From JAITMY01 sp031553765 (GTDB lineage Bacteria > Bacteroidota > Bacteroidia > Bacteroidales > UBA932), in NCBI GenBank assembly GCA_031553765.1, contig JAVBKY010000004.1, forward strand, positions 1 to 64,000: a DNA stretch of 64,000 bases, given 5' to 3'. The position numbers were made by a program, and so were the translations under genes. The notes beneath the pieces are model-generated. The model worked only from the letters and a program-made list of their open reading frames with translations, was not told the DNA's origin and did not search any database. This document shows positions 10,091 to 18,134 of the stretch, piece after piece. The first letter of the stretch is position 1; every line of letters begins with the position of its first letter.

Positions 10091-10136
10091 TCCACCCCCG
10101 CCTTTCAGGCACCCCCGCCAGCGGGGGATATCCACC
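10091..10136. repeat. GC-rich palindromic repeat in the 5' region of the T9SS-type gene
   Basis: This is a tandem of CACCCCCGCC-type arms closing with GCGGGGGATA. The core 10110-10130 resembles 715-735 inside the RHS-type gene. It lies about 60 bp upstream of the chosen start at 10033. Confidence 0.6.
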
Positions 10137-10173
10137 GCTTCAACCCTCGCCTCCCACTCTTAATTCTTAATTT

Positions 10174-10932
10174 TTAATTATATCCCCACCTACTCCTCTT
10201 TTTCTCCTCAGTTTTTAAGGGCAAGGTGTAGGCTACCGTCAGCTGCGCTGAGCTGCTGCGGTTACTGTTTTCAATAAAGTTGTAGCTGTTGTATAGCGTT
10301 TCAACTACGTCGCTAATGCCGAAGTAGTACATAGCCTCGATACCCAAGCCGAACTTAAACTCATAGGCCAAACCCGCGCCAATGCTGAAGTCAATCCGCC
10401 CCTTTAGCACATTCCTAAGCCCCTGCTGTATGTCCTGATCGCTACCGTATGCATGGCTGTTAGATGTATAGGTTATAGCCTCTGGATTAACCACAAATCC
10501 CATGCGGGGAGCGGCACGCAGGCTCACTCCATATAGCTGCCCCTTAAATAGTAGTGCAACATTTACGTAGTGATAGTTAAATATCAAATCGTAGCCAAAG
10601 CTGTTTATATCCGAATAGCTGACTGTGGCGCCTTGCATGCTATAGGTCACCTCTGGTTGCATAGCAAAAAAAGTTCCGGGTACCCGAAAGTGTACGAATA
10701 CTCCGACCACGGCACCATACACTCCTTTGGTGGTGAAGCTATAGGCGCTGGCTTCAAAATAATCTTCGGGGATAAGCATATTCTCCATGTTGCTAATATT
10801 TGAGTAGGCTGCACCCGCCTTAAAGCCTATGGCAAAGTCGGAATACTGGGCATAAGCACCATGCGTAGCACATGAAAAAAGCAAGTACAACACAGCAGTA
10901 AAGCCATACATGTCATTTTTCTTGGAGTTCAT
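10174..10932 (-). CDS. PorT-family-like outer-membrane beta-barrel protein
   Basis: The protein has 252 residues with an N-terminal signal peptide ending near AYAQ. It then alternates hydrophobic and aromatic strands (AIGFKAGAAYSNIS, FAMQPEVTYSMQG, IDFSIGAGLAYEFKFGLGIE) and ends in a barrel-like strand (SSSAQLTVAYTLPL). This is the layout of the OMP_b-brl_2/PorT-type porin fold of Bacteroidota. Specific function and partners cannot be read. A second start (M8, 10911) is possible. It is preceded by a 368-bp gene-free gap that separates it from the M56 gene and followed, after a palindromic repeat, by the T9SS-type gene. Confidence 0.75.
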   Translation of the reverse strand: MNSKKNDMYGFTAVLYLLFSCATHGAYAQYSDFAIGFKAGAAYSNISNMENMLIPEDYFEASAYSFTTKGVYGAVVGVFVHFRVPGTFFAMQPEVTYSMQGATVSYSDINSFGYDLIFNYHYVNVALLFKGQLYGVSLRAAPRMGFVVNPEAITYTSNSHAYGSDQDIQQGLRNVLKGRIDFSIGAGLAYEFKFGLGIEAMYYFGISDVVETLYNSYNFIENSNRSSSAQLTVAYTLPLKTEEKKRSRWGYN

Positions 10933-11225
10933 AAAATTTAACTATTGTTGATTAACAAGACAATATTTTAGGGACAGAAACAGCAATTCAATTAAGTATT
11001 CATTAACACAAAAAGTAGAGCAGCTAAGCTAAAAGCAGTACGTTATGCTTGCAGGGATGATTTTGCATTTGCCCACACACCTGCTTTAGCAATCTAAAAA
11101 TCTGTACGTTTCGCATACTACAAGCGGTGTACAGAGCAGTGGCATCTATATAAATTTACCAATTCTGAACGACATTTTTTGATCAAAAAAGAGGGGTGTT
11201 GGGTAGGAAAAGAGGCATAAAAAAA
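10933..11225. other. Gene-free spacer
   Basis: No coding frame, RNA gene or clear promoter was seen. The only structure is a perfect 16-bp palindrome TTTTTTGATCAAAAAA at 11175-11190, which is probably chance AT-rich symmetry. The spacer ends at the terminator of the M56 gene. Confidence 0.4.
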
Positions 11226-11249
11226 CCTCCAACGCTTTCGCGTTGGAGG
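11226..11249 (-). terminator. Rho-independent terminator of the blaI/M56 pair
   Basis: A perfect 10-bp stem CCTCCAACGC/GCGTTGGAGG has a TTTC loop. On the minus strand it is followed by seven T's. It lies about 50 bp after the M56 stop codon. Confidence 0.9.
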
Positions 11250-11300
11250 CTCTTTATCTTTTCGGAAAATGTAAATTCTCCTCTTTCTGCAAGACAAATT

Positions 11301-12506
11301 TTACTTGTCGGGCTTTAGAATAGATATAGACTCAATATCTTTGGCATCAACAGCACTAAACTCTTTTTCCATAGCCGCCTTCTCCTCCTCGTTATTAACC
11401 TTGTAAGTCTTAACTTCTCCCGAGGTTAAAGTGACAACAACCGTAGCCGGATATTGTAGTTGAGTACTTTTGGGTTGAGTCTCTTCAAAATCCTTCACTA
11501 TGCGATATTGAATGCTATCACCTTTAAATACTTGCATAGATTGAATCGGACCTATTGCCATGGCTTGCTCCATCATGGTTGCCCTTTCCGCTTCGTTGCC
11601 GGCCGTCAGCGTCACAACCTCACCGGATTCTAATGTGATAATTATTTTATCGGCACCCTTCGCTACCACCTCTTGGTTTGTTTTTTGACTTTGGTTGCAT
11701 CCGAAAACGGCAATAAGCGCGGCAACAGTCATTGTAACCCCCAATAATCGGAGCGCCATAAATTTTGTAGGCTTTGCTTTTGTAATCATAGTTAGTCGTT
11801 TTTTTATTAGTGAATAGTTAAACCCATTGGCATACTCCGGATGCAGGCCAATAGTTTGCTTAAATAACAGCTCTTTATACAGCTGAACATCTGCACCCTT
11901 GCTCAGCGCTTGCTTATCAGCAATATACTCATGCACCTCGGTAAGCGATTGTTTTATTTTTCGGGCAAACGGATTAAACCATTGTACTATGATGAAGAGT
12001 TCGGCCATCATCAAATCCAAGCTGTGCAGCTGGGTGGCATGCGCCTGCTCGTGCAGCAGCACTTGATTATAATCGGCGGCAGCCATAGCCGATTTGTTTA
12101 CATATATTCTTCGAAAAAATGTAAACGCCTTATAGCTGCTGTTTTTCGCAATGCCCGAGGTGATAGTACGCAAGTGGAGCAGCTGTTTTACTAACCTAAA
12201 AATGAAGTAAACACAACCGAGTAGGTAAGCTACGCCCAATATCCATACTACAATTGTGGTTGACGACTCTGCCGTTAAAGGTGTAGAATTTTGAACCTCA
12301 ACCACCATGCGCCAAGGTGATGCAACATCCGCAGCAGGTAAAACGGGCAGGTTAAGCGCAGGAATAATAATGCTTAACGGCATGCTCAGCAGCAGATATG
12401 CACGACTTAGCGTAAAGTGCGAAGAGTTGCGCAGCAACAGATAGTAGCCCACCCATAGTATAGCGGCGCAAATGCTTGACTCTATAAGGTAGTATAGTGC
12501 GTTCAT
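11301..12506 (-). CDS. M56-family (BlaR1/MecR1-like) membrane metallopeptidase sensor
   Basis: The protein has 401 residues. N-terminal membrane helices (about 1-24, 36-55, 84-105) precede a cytoplasmic zinc-protease segment with HEQAH at about 152-156 and EYIAD at about 193-197. A further helix at about 250-270 leads to an external C-terminal part. Family knowledge: BlaR1-like proteins sense an envelope signal and cleave a BlaI-type repressor. The C-terminal part here is not a penicillin-binding sensor domain. It holds two similar ~60-residue units (IITLESGEVVTLTAGNEAE and VVTLTSGEVKTYKVNNEEE), so the signal is probably not a beta-lactam (inference). The start overlaps the blaI stop by four bases (ATGA), implying translational coupling. 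Confidence 0.88.
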   Translation of the reverse strand: MNALYYLIESSICAAILWVGYYLLLRNSSHFTLSRAYLLLSMPLSIIIPALNLPVLPAADVASPWRMVVEVQNSTPLTAESSTTIVVWILGVAYLLGCVYFIFRLVKQLLHLRTITSGIAKNSSYKAFTFFRRIYVNKSAMAAADYNQVLLHEQAHATQLHSLDLMMAELFIIVQWFNPFARKIKQSLTEVHEYIADKQALSKGADVQLYKELLFKQTIGLHPEYANGFNYSLIKKRLTMITKAKPTKFMALRLLGVTMTVAALIAVFGCNQSQKTNQEVVAKGADKIIITLESGEVVTLTAGNEAERATMMEQAMAIGPIQSMQVFKGDSIQYRIVKDFEETQPKSTQLQYPATVVVTLTSGEVKTYKVNNEEEKAAMEKEFSAVDAKDIESISILKPDK

Positions 12507-12904
12507 GATTTGTGAGTTTTTGAAGCTTCTTTCTGCCCCTTTTCATTTAGCTTCTGTTCCACCATCTGCTTAATTTCCTCCAGCTCGTGAACAGATAAGT
12601 TTTCTTGTTGGGTAAAAAACGAAACCATTTTTGGAATTGAATTCTCAAAATAGCTACCCATAACGTTGTGCATAAAGCTACGTGTGTAGCTTTCCTTTTT
12701 TACCAACGGAAAGTATCGGTGCGAACGGCCAAAGGACTCGTGACCTACCATTTCCTTCTGTTCCAAAATACGCACAATAGTCGATACCGTATTGTAAGCC
12801 GGTTTGGGTTCCGGTATTTCATCAATAATATCTTGCACAAATGCCTGTCCTTTTCTCCAAAGGATTTGCATGATTTCGCTTTCGGCTTTAGTCAACTCTC
12901 TCAT
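12503..12904 (-). CDS. BlaI/MecI-family transcriptional repressor
   Basis: The protein has 133 residues, the normal family length. It begins LTKAESEIMQILW and continues through the winged-helix segment PAYNTVSTIVRILEQKEMV, both hallmarks of BlaI/MecI regulators. The C-terminal half is the dimerisation region. It overlaps the M56 gene by four bases. A palindrome next to the -7 box upstream (12940-12957) is a likely autoregulatory operator. The regulon beyond its own operon is unknown. Confidence 0.93.
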   Translation of the reverse strand: MRELTKAESEIMQILWRKGQAFVQDIIDEIPEPKPAYNTVSTIVRILEQKEMVGHESFGRSHRYFPLVKKESYTRSFMHNVMGSYFENSIPKMVSFFTQQENLSVHELEEIKQMVEQKLNEKGQKEASKTHKS

Positions 12905-12932
12905 TTTTTCTACCTGTAATTTTATTCCACTG

Positions 12933-12957
12933 CAAATATAAACTAAAGATTTAGTTT
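12933..12957 (-). promoter_or_regulatory. blaI promoter -7 box with adjoining operator palindrome
   Basis: On the minus strand TATATTTG (12940-12933) fits TAnnTTTG. The perfect palindrome AAACTAAA-GA-TTTAGTTT at 12940-12957 abuts it on the upstream side, and a further half-like TTTTTAGTT lies at about 12969-12977. A dimeric repressor bound here would block the promoter. Confidence 0.7.
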
Positions 12958-13020
12958 TAAAACTGCATTTTTAGTTGAAAACACAATATCAAATTACATC
13001 ACGTTGATTATGAGTGCATA

Positions 13021-13090
13021 AAAAAATCCTCCCAACTTTCATTGGGAGGATTTCAGCTAAGAGAGGTTGCTATTAGAACAGCACCTTTTT
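13021..13090. repeat. Direct repeat copy A: ppiD tail plus terminator
   Basis: This ~70-bp stretch matches 14006-14077 with four mismatches and a 2-base gap. It keeps the last codons of ppiD (KVLF, stop) and the same terminator hairpin, although it follows the Bro-N gene rather than ppiD. Confidence 0.8.
13024..13053 (-). terminator. Terminator after the Bro-N gene
   Basis: A 12-bp stem AAATCCTCCCAA/TTGGGAGGATTT with a 6-base loop is followed by a T-rich run on the minus strand. It has the same stem as 14009-14040. Confidence 0.85.
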
Positions 13091-13116
13091 CATTCAACCG
13101 CTTTTTTGTTGCTATT

Positions 13117-13953
13117 CTACGTATTTTCTATACTCAAAGTATTCTTTGCACTAAGCGAACTCACTACGTTTTTACCCGTTTCGGCCTCCAACTTCAAGCG
13201 GGTCTCACGGGCAATATTTCCACCACGTCGAGCAACATCTTTATGCTTGAGCATTGTATCCGGATTAGAAACCTCAGATATTTCCTTTGTAGAAAGTTCT
13301 GCGAGCATATTAATAACCAATTCCTTATTGGTCATATTATCGCGAAGGTTTTCCTTTTTTAAATTCTTAAACTTCTTGTACTCCTTTGCTGTTTTTCCCG
13401 ACCATGTTTTATAGATAATATCTGTAAGAGAGGCAAATTGAGCACCCTCCTGCAAGCCATGACGCCTCCATTCATCTGTCAAATCTTTGCGTATTTCAAT
13501 ACTTTTCAAGCGTTGGTTTATCCAACTATCGGAATATCCTAAACGCTTGTAGTCAGCCATTGCCTGTTCTATTGACAACTCAGGATCCTGTATTTGGTCC
13601 AGGCGCTCCTTGCCCACCTGCGCCAACCACTGTTTAAAAGGCTCGGCTTTAGACGATGGTATGGATTGTATAATTCTGAATAATTGATCAGTAGTCGCTA
13701 CATCGGTCATTCGCATTTTACCATCTTGCGCAGGCAACTTGAAGGTACTACAAATTGTAGTACCTTCAACTCCTTCCTGTTTTAATCGTGTCTTTAACAC
13801 ACTCCAATATCTTTTTGGATCAGGGCTTTCGGTTAAAATTCCAACTACGTCTACAACAGAAAAATACCACTCTTCTTCTTCTTCACTCCAGGAGGTACGG
13901 ACTTTTTTACTTTCAAACAGCTGAATATTGTCATTTTTGTCCATGTCGTGCAT
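13117..13953 (-). CDS. Bro-N domain (phage antirepressor-like) protein
   Basis: The protein has 278 residues (start 13953; a second ATG at 13944). The N-terminal ~110 residues resemble a Bro-N domain (NIQLFESKKVRTSW, WYFSVVDVVGILTES, YWSVLKTRL, TDQLFRIIQSIPS). A conserved C-terminal part follows, found in chromosomal Bro-N proteins of Bacteroidota (AMADYKRLGYSDSWINQRL, EWRRHGLQEGAQFA, RRGGNIARETRLKLE). Family knowledge: Bro-N proteins bind DNA and are common in phages and mobile cargo; some chromosomal members are DinD-like. No phage genes lie nearby. It has its own -7-like box (13970-13963) and is bracketed by direct repeats copying the ppiD end, which suggests it was inserted behind ppiD. 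Confidence 0.85.
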   Translation of the reverse strand: MHDMDKNDNIQLFESKKVRTSWSEEEEEWYFSVVDVVGILTESPDPKRYWSVLKTRLKQEGVEGTTICSTFKLPAQDGKMRMTDVATTDQLFRIIQSIPSSKAEPFKQWLAQVGKERLDQIQDPELSIEQAMADYKRLGYSDSWINQRLKSIEIRKDLTDEWRRHGLQEGAQFASLTDIIYKTWSGKTAKEYKKFKNLKKENLRDNMTNKELVINMLAELSTKEISEVSNPDTMLKHKDVARRGGNIARETRLKLEAETGKNVVSSLSAKNTLSIENT

Positions 13954-13962
13954 TTTATTTTA

Positions 13963-13970
13963 CAAATATA
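13963..13970 (-). promoter_or_regulatory. -7 box of the Bro-N gene
   Basis: On the minus strand TATATTTG (13970-13963) fits TAnnTTTG and lies ~10 bp before the start codon. No good -33 TTTG was found. Confidence 0.5.
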
Positions 13971-14005
13971 TGTGTTTTCGAGGAAAAGACTCTCCCATGA
14001 AAAAC

Positions 14006-14077
14006 AAAAAATCCTCCCAACTTTTACATTGGGAGGATTTCAGTGAAGAGAGCTTGCTATTAGAATAGCACCTTTCC
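14006..14077. repeat. Direct repeat copy B: true ppiD end plus terminator
   Basis: This copy contains the genuine last codons of ppiD (KVLF and stop at 14060) and its terminator. It is the partner of 13021-13090. Confidence 0.8.
14009..14040 (-). terminator. Terminator after ppiD
   Basis: The stem AAATCCTCCCAA/TTGGGAGGATTT has an 8-base loop and is followed by a T-rich stretch on the minus strand, 20 bp past the ppiD stop. Confidence 0.88.
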
Positions 14078-16159
14078 TCTTGTATCCTTTATATTAGCCT
14101 CGGTGCGCAGTACCTCAAACAGCTCGTAGCCCACGCGCATGGGAACTGCTGCTTGCAGGCGTTGCTTTTCTTGCGCTACTTGTGCATCGTTGGCGTTGGT
14201 TTGGCGTGAGGTAACCGAGAATACATACACACCGGCATAGCCCTTTACAGGAGCCGAAACTTGATTTTCTTTTGAAGCCGAGGCCACAGCAGCCAACTTA
14301 GGTTCCACACCTACATTAGGCAGGTAGAAGCTGGCAAAGTTCACATTATCCACCGTATTTACCGAGGTATTCAACTTTTGTGCAAGGCTGTTCAAGTCAG
14401 CAGCACCATTCATTTCAGCAGCAAGTACATCAGCCTTCTTCTCACGCTGTACTTCCGCAGATATTTCGGCAGCCACTTGATCTACAGGAGCATAACCGTC
14501 CTTACGTATTTCCTTCAGCACAGCAACTACAAAGTTACCGCTGATTTCAAACACGCCCGATACAGCGCCCTTATCCTTTTTCTCATAAGCCCAACGCACC
14601 AACTCGCGTGCCTGTTGCAAACCTTGTACATTCTTATCATTAACGGTTATGCGGCTAGCAGCATGCCTGTTGTAGCCCTTCTCCGCTGTTTGAGCAGCAA
14701 ATGAAGCATAGTCGCGCGCTGTAGTAGAAAGCTCATTCGCGTTAGCAAAAATACGCTCACGGGTAGTGCGGCTTGGCTCCAACTCGCGGTCAACCACAGC
14801 CAGCTGTACCCTCTTTTCTTCCTTACCCTTAGCGGTAACTTCTACCACATGTACGCCAAACTGGGTTTCAAGCACCATAATGCGTCCCTTGGGAGCAAAA
14901 AAGCAGGAGTCACCAAAAGGCTTAACCATGTTGTTCTGGGTAAACCAACCCAAATCGCCACCCTTTTCATTAGCAGCTTGATCCACTGAGTACTTTGCAG
15001 CCAACTCCTCAAATTTGGCGCCCTTCTTCAGCGCTGTACGAATACTATCTGCCAACTTACGTGTAGCATCCATGCCGCGCTGACCGTCAAGCAGAATATG
15101 ACGTGCTTTTACAGAGTCGGGTAGCATGCGTGAATCGGCTATGCGTACCATTTTGTAAGCATCACCATCAAGTACGGGACCCAACATATCAGCCTTAGCT
15201 GCCGAGAATGCAAATTTATCCAACAACTCCGGCAGCTCACCCTTCTTGTAGTATTTTACGTCAAAAGGTACATCTGAATTCAGCGTTACAAACTGGCGAA
15301 CATCAGTCGAGGCCTTGAAGTCGGGAGCCAACTTTTCAATCCACTCTCTGGTAACTTGATCATCCTCTACCGAGGGAGCAATAGGGAACAATACGTACTC
15401 CACATCTCGTGAAGCTGTTTGCTTATACTGCAACTTGTGCTCCTTATAGTATTTCTTAATATCAGCTGTGGTTACTTTTGCTGCGCTGTCGGAAACGGCA
15501 CCTAAGGATTTCACCACGTACTCAATATTCACCGTGTTAGCGGTGTTATCCAGCGTATTCTTAGCATCCACATCGGTTACATACATAGCCTTTGCTACCA
15601 AGCCCATAAACTTGGTTTGCAGGCGCTGCTGTATAATTTCCCTTTCCAAAAATAGCCAGTAGGTTTTAGAATCGGGGTTAGGATTTTGATCAAGGTTTTG
15701 CAGGTAGCGCAACAAAAATCCGCGGTCAAATTCACCTGTTTGCGGATTGGCAAAGTGGCGAAGTATCATTGGCGACGGATTACGCCCCTGAATAAGGTCA
15801 AACAGTTCGTCGCTTGACACCTTTATATCAAAGTTGGCATACTCCTTATCGTATACGTTCTCACGCACCAGAGACTGCCATGCCTGCTCACGCACCTCTT
15901 CGGTAACCATTTCGTTGTTGGCATTCTGACCATACATGATATGGTAGACGTTGGTGTAGTAATCTACCTTATTTTGGTACTCCTCATAGGTAATGGTGTT
16001 ACCGTTTATTTCGCCCAAGTTATTGCCTGACGAAAAAAGACCACCACCGCCGCGCTTAGTACCAAACATGTCGCCCAGCACAAAACTTAGCAACGAAATA
16101 CCGATAATACCCACCAAAAAGACTCCAGCTTTTTGCCTAAGTGTTTCTAAAACAGCCAT
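14060..16159 (-). CDS. ppiD: PpiD/SurA-type periplasmic peptidyl-prolyl isomerase
   Basis: The protein has 699 residues. A single N-terminal helix (GVFLVGIIGISLLSFVLGDM, about 12-31) anchors a periplasmic SurA-N-like domain. A parvulin (PPIC) core follows, centred on VKARHILLDGQRGMDATRK through GGDLGWFTQNNMVKPFGDSC, at about residues 350-450. A long helical C-terminal region follows. Role: folding of newly exported outer-membrane and periplasmic proteins. It is the last of a minus-strand series with the CNNM protein and lptC, separated from the former by ~87 bp with a weak -7-like box. Its 3' end and terminator are duplicated downstream of the Bro-N gene. Confidence 0.9.
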   Translation of the reverse strand: MAVLETLRQKAGVFLVGIIGISLLSFVLGDMFGTKRGGGGLFSSGNNLGEINGNTITYEEYQNKVDYYTNVYHIMYGQNANNEMVTEEVREQAWQSLVRENVYDKEYANFDIKVSSDELFDLIQGRNPSPMILRHFANPQTGEFDRGFLLRYLQNLDQNPNPDSKTYWLFLEREIIQQRLQTKFMGLVAKAMYVTDVDAKNTLDNTANTVNIEYVVKSLGAVSDSAAKVTTADIKKYYKEHKLQYKQTASRDVEYVLFPIAPSVEDDQVTREWIEKLAPDFKASTDVRQFVTLNSDVPFDVKYYKKGELPELLDKFAFSAAKADMLGPVLDGDAYKMVRIADSRMLPDSVKARHILLDGQRGMDATRKLADSIRTALKKGAKFEELAAKYSVDQAANEKGGDLGWFTQNNMVKPFGDSCFFAPKGRIMVLETQFGVHVVEVTAKGKEEKRVQLAVVDRELEPSRTTRERIFANANELSTTARDYASFAAQTAEKGYNRHAASRITVNDKNVQGLQQARELVRWAYEKKDKGAVSGVFEISGNFVVAVLKEIRKDGYAPVDQVAAEISAEVQREKKADVLAAEMNGAADLNSLAQKLNTSVNTVDNVNFASFYLPNVGVEPKLAAVASASKENQVSAPVKGYAGVYVFSVTSRQTNANDAQVAQEKQRLQAAVPMRVGYELFEVLRTEANIKDTRGKVLF

Positions 16160-16246
16160 TTATGAAAAATTTATATTAGTTGAAAAACAATGTACTACAA
16201 AGTTTGCGAAGATAGCTTTTTTTATTGACTTACAAAAATGGTTTTT

Positions 16247-17512
16247 CTACTCCTTTGGCAGTGTAACATGCACCAAGTCAATTTTTGAAGCCGATGTTTT
16301 AAGTACCCGTATTTTAAATCCCTCCAGCACGACCTCTTCACCCGCCTTAGGAATACTCTCCATGCCAAAAATAACAAAGCCTGCCAGCGTTTCATAGTCA
16401 TCCGATTCCGGAATACCCACGCCGTACCTTTCGTTAAGGTAGTTCACCTCTAGCCTTCCGGCAAAAACATACTCTGTATCTGATAGTTTTTTTTCAAGCA
16501 AATCGTCGGAGTCATGCTCATCCTCAATTTCGCCAAAAATCTCCTCCATCACATCCTCCATGGTCACCATACCTGCCGTACCTCCAAACTCATCAACCAC
16601 TACCGCTATGGATTTTTTCTTTTTAATAAAAATAGTGAGCAGCTGCTGCGCCGACATGCTTTCGGGAACAAACTCCAACGTAATAAGCATTTCACGAATA
16701 TTATCGTGCTCCTTAAATAAGTCGGTAGAGCGCACGTAGCCTATGATGTTATCAATACTATCCTTATATACCAGCAGGCGCGAAAAACCTGTTTGCACAA
16801 ACAGTTTTCGTAATTCCGGCATGCTGTCCTCTAATTCAACTGCCTCAATTTCGGTGCGTGGAACCATGCACTCGCGCACCTTAACCTCGGCAAAATCAAG
16901 CGCATTCTGAAATATCTTTATATCATGCTCAAGCGTTTCCTCTCGATCCTCCACTGCTTCGGCAGCCGTATTAGTAAAATCCTGCAAATCGGCTATTTCA
17001 AACACCGGCTTTGCCATTTCGGTGGTAATTTTTCGCCTAAAAACGTAGCGCAAAATAAATACCGCCAGCCACGTGGTAAATTTTGCTACGGGAAAGAATA
17101 TAAAGTAGATTATCAGCGCAATAGGACTAAATACTTTTAAAAAGAGATTGGGGCGCAAGCGACAAATCATTTTTGGCAGGAATTCTCCTAACAACAAAAC
17201 TATTGCAGTGGATATCAGAGTATTTATCACCAGCTGCAGGTTGGCCGACAAGTTGCTCGAAACAGTTACGTTGAGCAGGCGCGTCATCATCATACTATAT
17301 ATTACCAACGCCACATTGTTGCCTACCAGTATAGAGGTAATAAACTGCCCCTGGTGACGCATAAATACGTTCACCATATGTGTATACAAACTCCCGCGCT
17401 GACGATCTATTTCAATCTTCAGCTTATTGGATGATAGAAAAGATATTTCGAGGCCGGAAAAAAAGGCCGAGAAAAGAAGCGCAACAAATATAATCCAAAA
17501 GGCACTATACAT
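16247..17512 (-). CDS. CNNM/CorC-type membrane protein (hemolysin family, CBS domains)
   Basis: The protein has 421 residues. An N-terminal DUF21/CNNM region with about four membrane segments (FWIIFVALLFSAFFSGLEIS at the start) is followed by a CBS-pair region with VRECMVPRTEIEAVELED and KKKSIAVVVDEFGGTAGMV. It ends in a CorC_HlyC domain (LEVNYLNERYGVGIPESDDY). Family knowledge: these proteins are linked to magnesium or other cation transport; the old hemolysin name is mostly historical. The gldE gliding gene of Flavobacteriia is a relative, but nothing here identifies this gene as gldE. It starts 8 bp after the lptC stop, so the two are co-transcribed. Confidence 0.88.
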   Translation of the reverse strand: MYSAFWIIFVALLFSAFFSGLEISFLSSNKLKIEIDRQRGSLYTHMVNVFMRHQGQFITSILVGNNVALVIYSMMMTRLLNVTVSSNLSANLQLVINTLISTAIVLLLGEFLPKMICRLRPNLFLKVFSPIALIIYFIFFPVAKFTTWLAVFILRYVFRRKITTEMAKPVFEIADLQDFTNTAAEAVEDREETLEHDIKIFQNALDFAEVKVRECMVPRTEIEAVELEDSMPELRKLFVQTGFSRLLVYKDSIDNIIGYVRSTDLFKEHDNIREMLITLEFVPESMSAQQLLTIFIKKKKSIAVVVDEFGGTAGMVTMEDVMEEIFGEIEDEHDSDDLLEKKLSDTEYVFAGRLEVNYLNERYGVGIPESDDYETLAGFVIFGMESIPKAGEEVVLEGFKIRVLKTSASKIDLVHVTLPKE

Positions 17513-17520
17513 TGATAAAA

Positions 17521-18090
17521 CTATTTTTTATCCTCCACATAAATCACACTGTTCGATATGCGCTTAATCTCATAGTTGTCAAACGCCTCATCCGACTCCA
17601 AGCCTTCGCCGTTAATTACAGCGTCCTTATTGGTAATCTTTACCCAGGCATCGGTGTAAATGCGCTTACTTTTTTGATCCCAGTACAATTTTTCGGTTTC
17701 CAGCAGCTCTCCTTTGGCATTGCGCATTTGCACGTTCCCCGTAGCCTCCCACAGGTTTTTTGCCTCATAGTTAATAGCACGATTAGCCAAAATACTTGCC
17801 TCCAGCGTTACCGAATCCTTGTAGCGGTACAGCTCTATCCCCTTGGGAAAATCGGTATACTTTTCGGTAGCAAAGTTATACTGCAGCATTTCTGGTGTAA
17901 TGAAGCGCACTTTCACCTTGCCTAGCTCTGTTAACCGCCCGTCGAGGTGCTCAATGCGTAGCGAGGGAACATTTTGCGCATCATTCAACTCTTGTACCTT
18001 TTCTATATCGCTTTTGCATGAAAAGGTAATGGTAGCGAGCACCATAAGGCTTGCTACCATTAGCTGATGATATGAGATTACTTTTTTCAT
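17521..18090 (-). CDS. lptC: LPS export periplasmic protein LptC
   Basis: The protein has 189 residues. A lipoprotein-like leader (MVLATITFSC, cysteine followed by KSD) precedes the LptC fold: VRFITPEMLQYNFATEKYTDFPKG, then strands YRYKDSVTLEASILANRAINY and ATGNVQMRNAKGELLETEKLYWDQ. The latter is the characteristic LptC/OstA repeat layout. Role: part of the bridge carrying lipopolysaccharide from the inner to the outer membrane. It lies between an outer-membrane protein gene (45 bp upstream) and the CNNM gene (8 bp downstream), an arrangement I recall from other Bacteroidales. Confidence 0.9.
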   Translation of the reverse strand: MKKVISYHQLMVASLMVLATITFSCKSDIEKVQELNDAQNVPSLRIEHLDGRLTELGKVKVRFITPEMLQYNFATEKYTDFPKGIELYRYKDSVTLEASILANRAINYEAKNLWEATGNVQMRNAKGELLETEKLYWDQKSKRIYTDAWVKITNKDAVINGEGLESDEAFDNYEIKRISNSVIYVEDKK

Positions 18091-18134
18091 GCAAGTTGAA
18101 TCACATGCAAGTTGCCGAAGTTATAAAAGCATGC

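Noticed and set aside
10034..10135. Upstream start for the T9SS-type protein
   Set aside because: It would translate the palindromic repeat and hide the signal peptide; the ATG at 10033 is better.
11175..11190. Perfect palindrome TTTTTTGATCAAAAAA
   Set aside because: Low-complexity AT symmetry with no GC stem; not supported as terminator or operator.
13117..13953. Prophage remnant around the Bro-N gene
   Set aside because: No integrase, capsid, tail or lysis genes nearby; neighbours are ordinary envelope genes.
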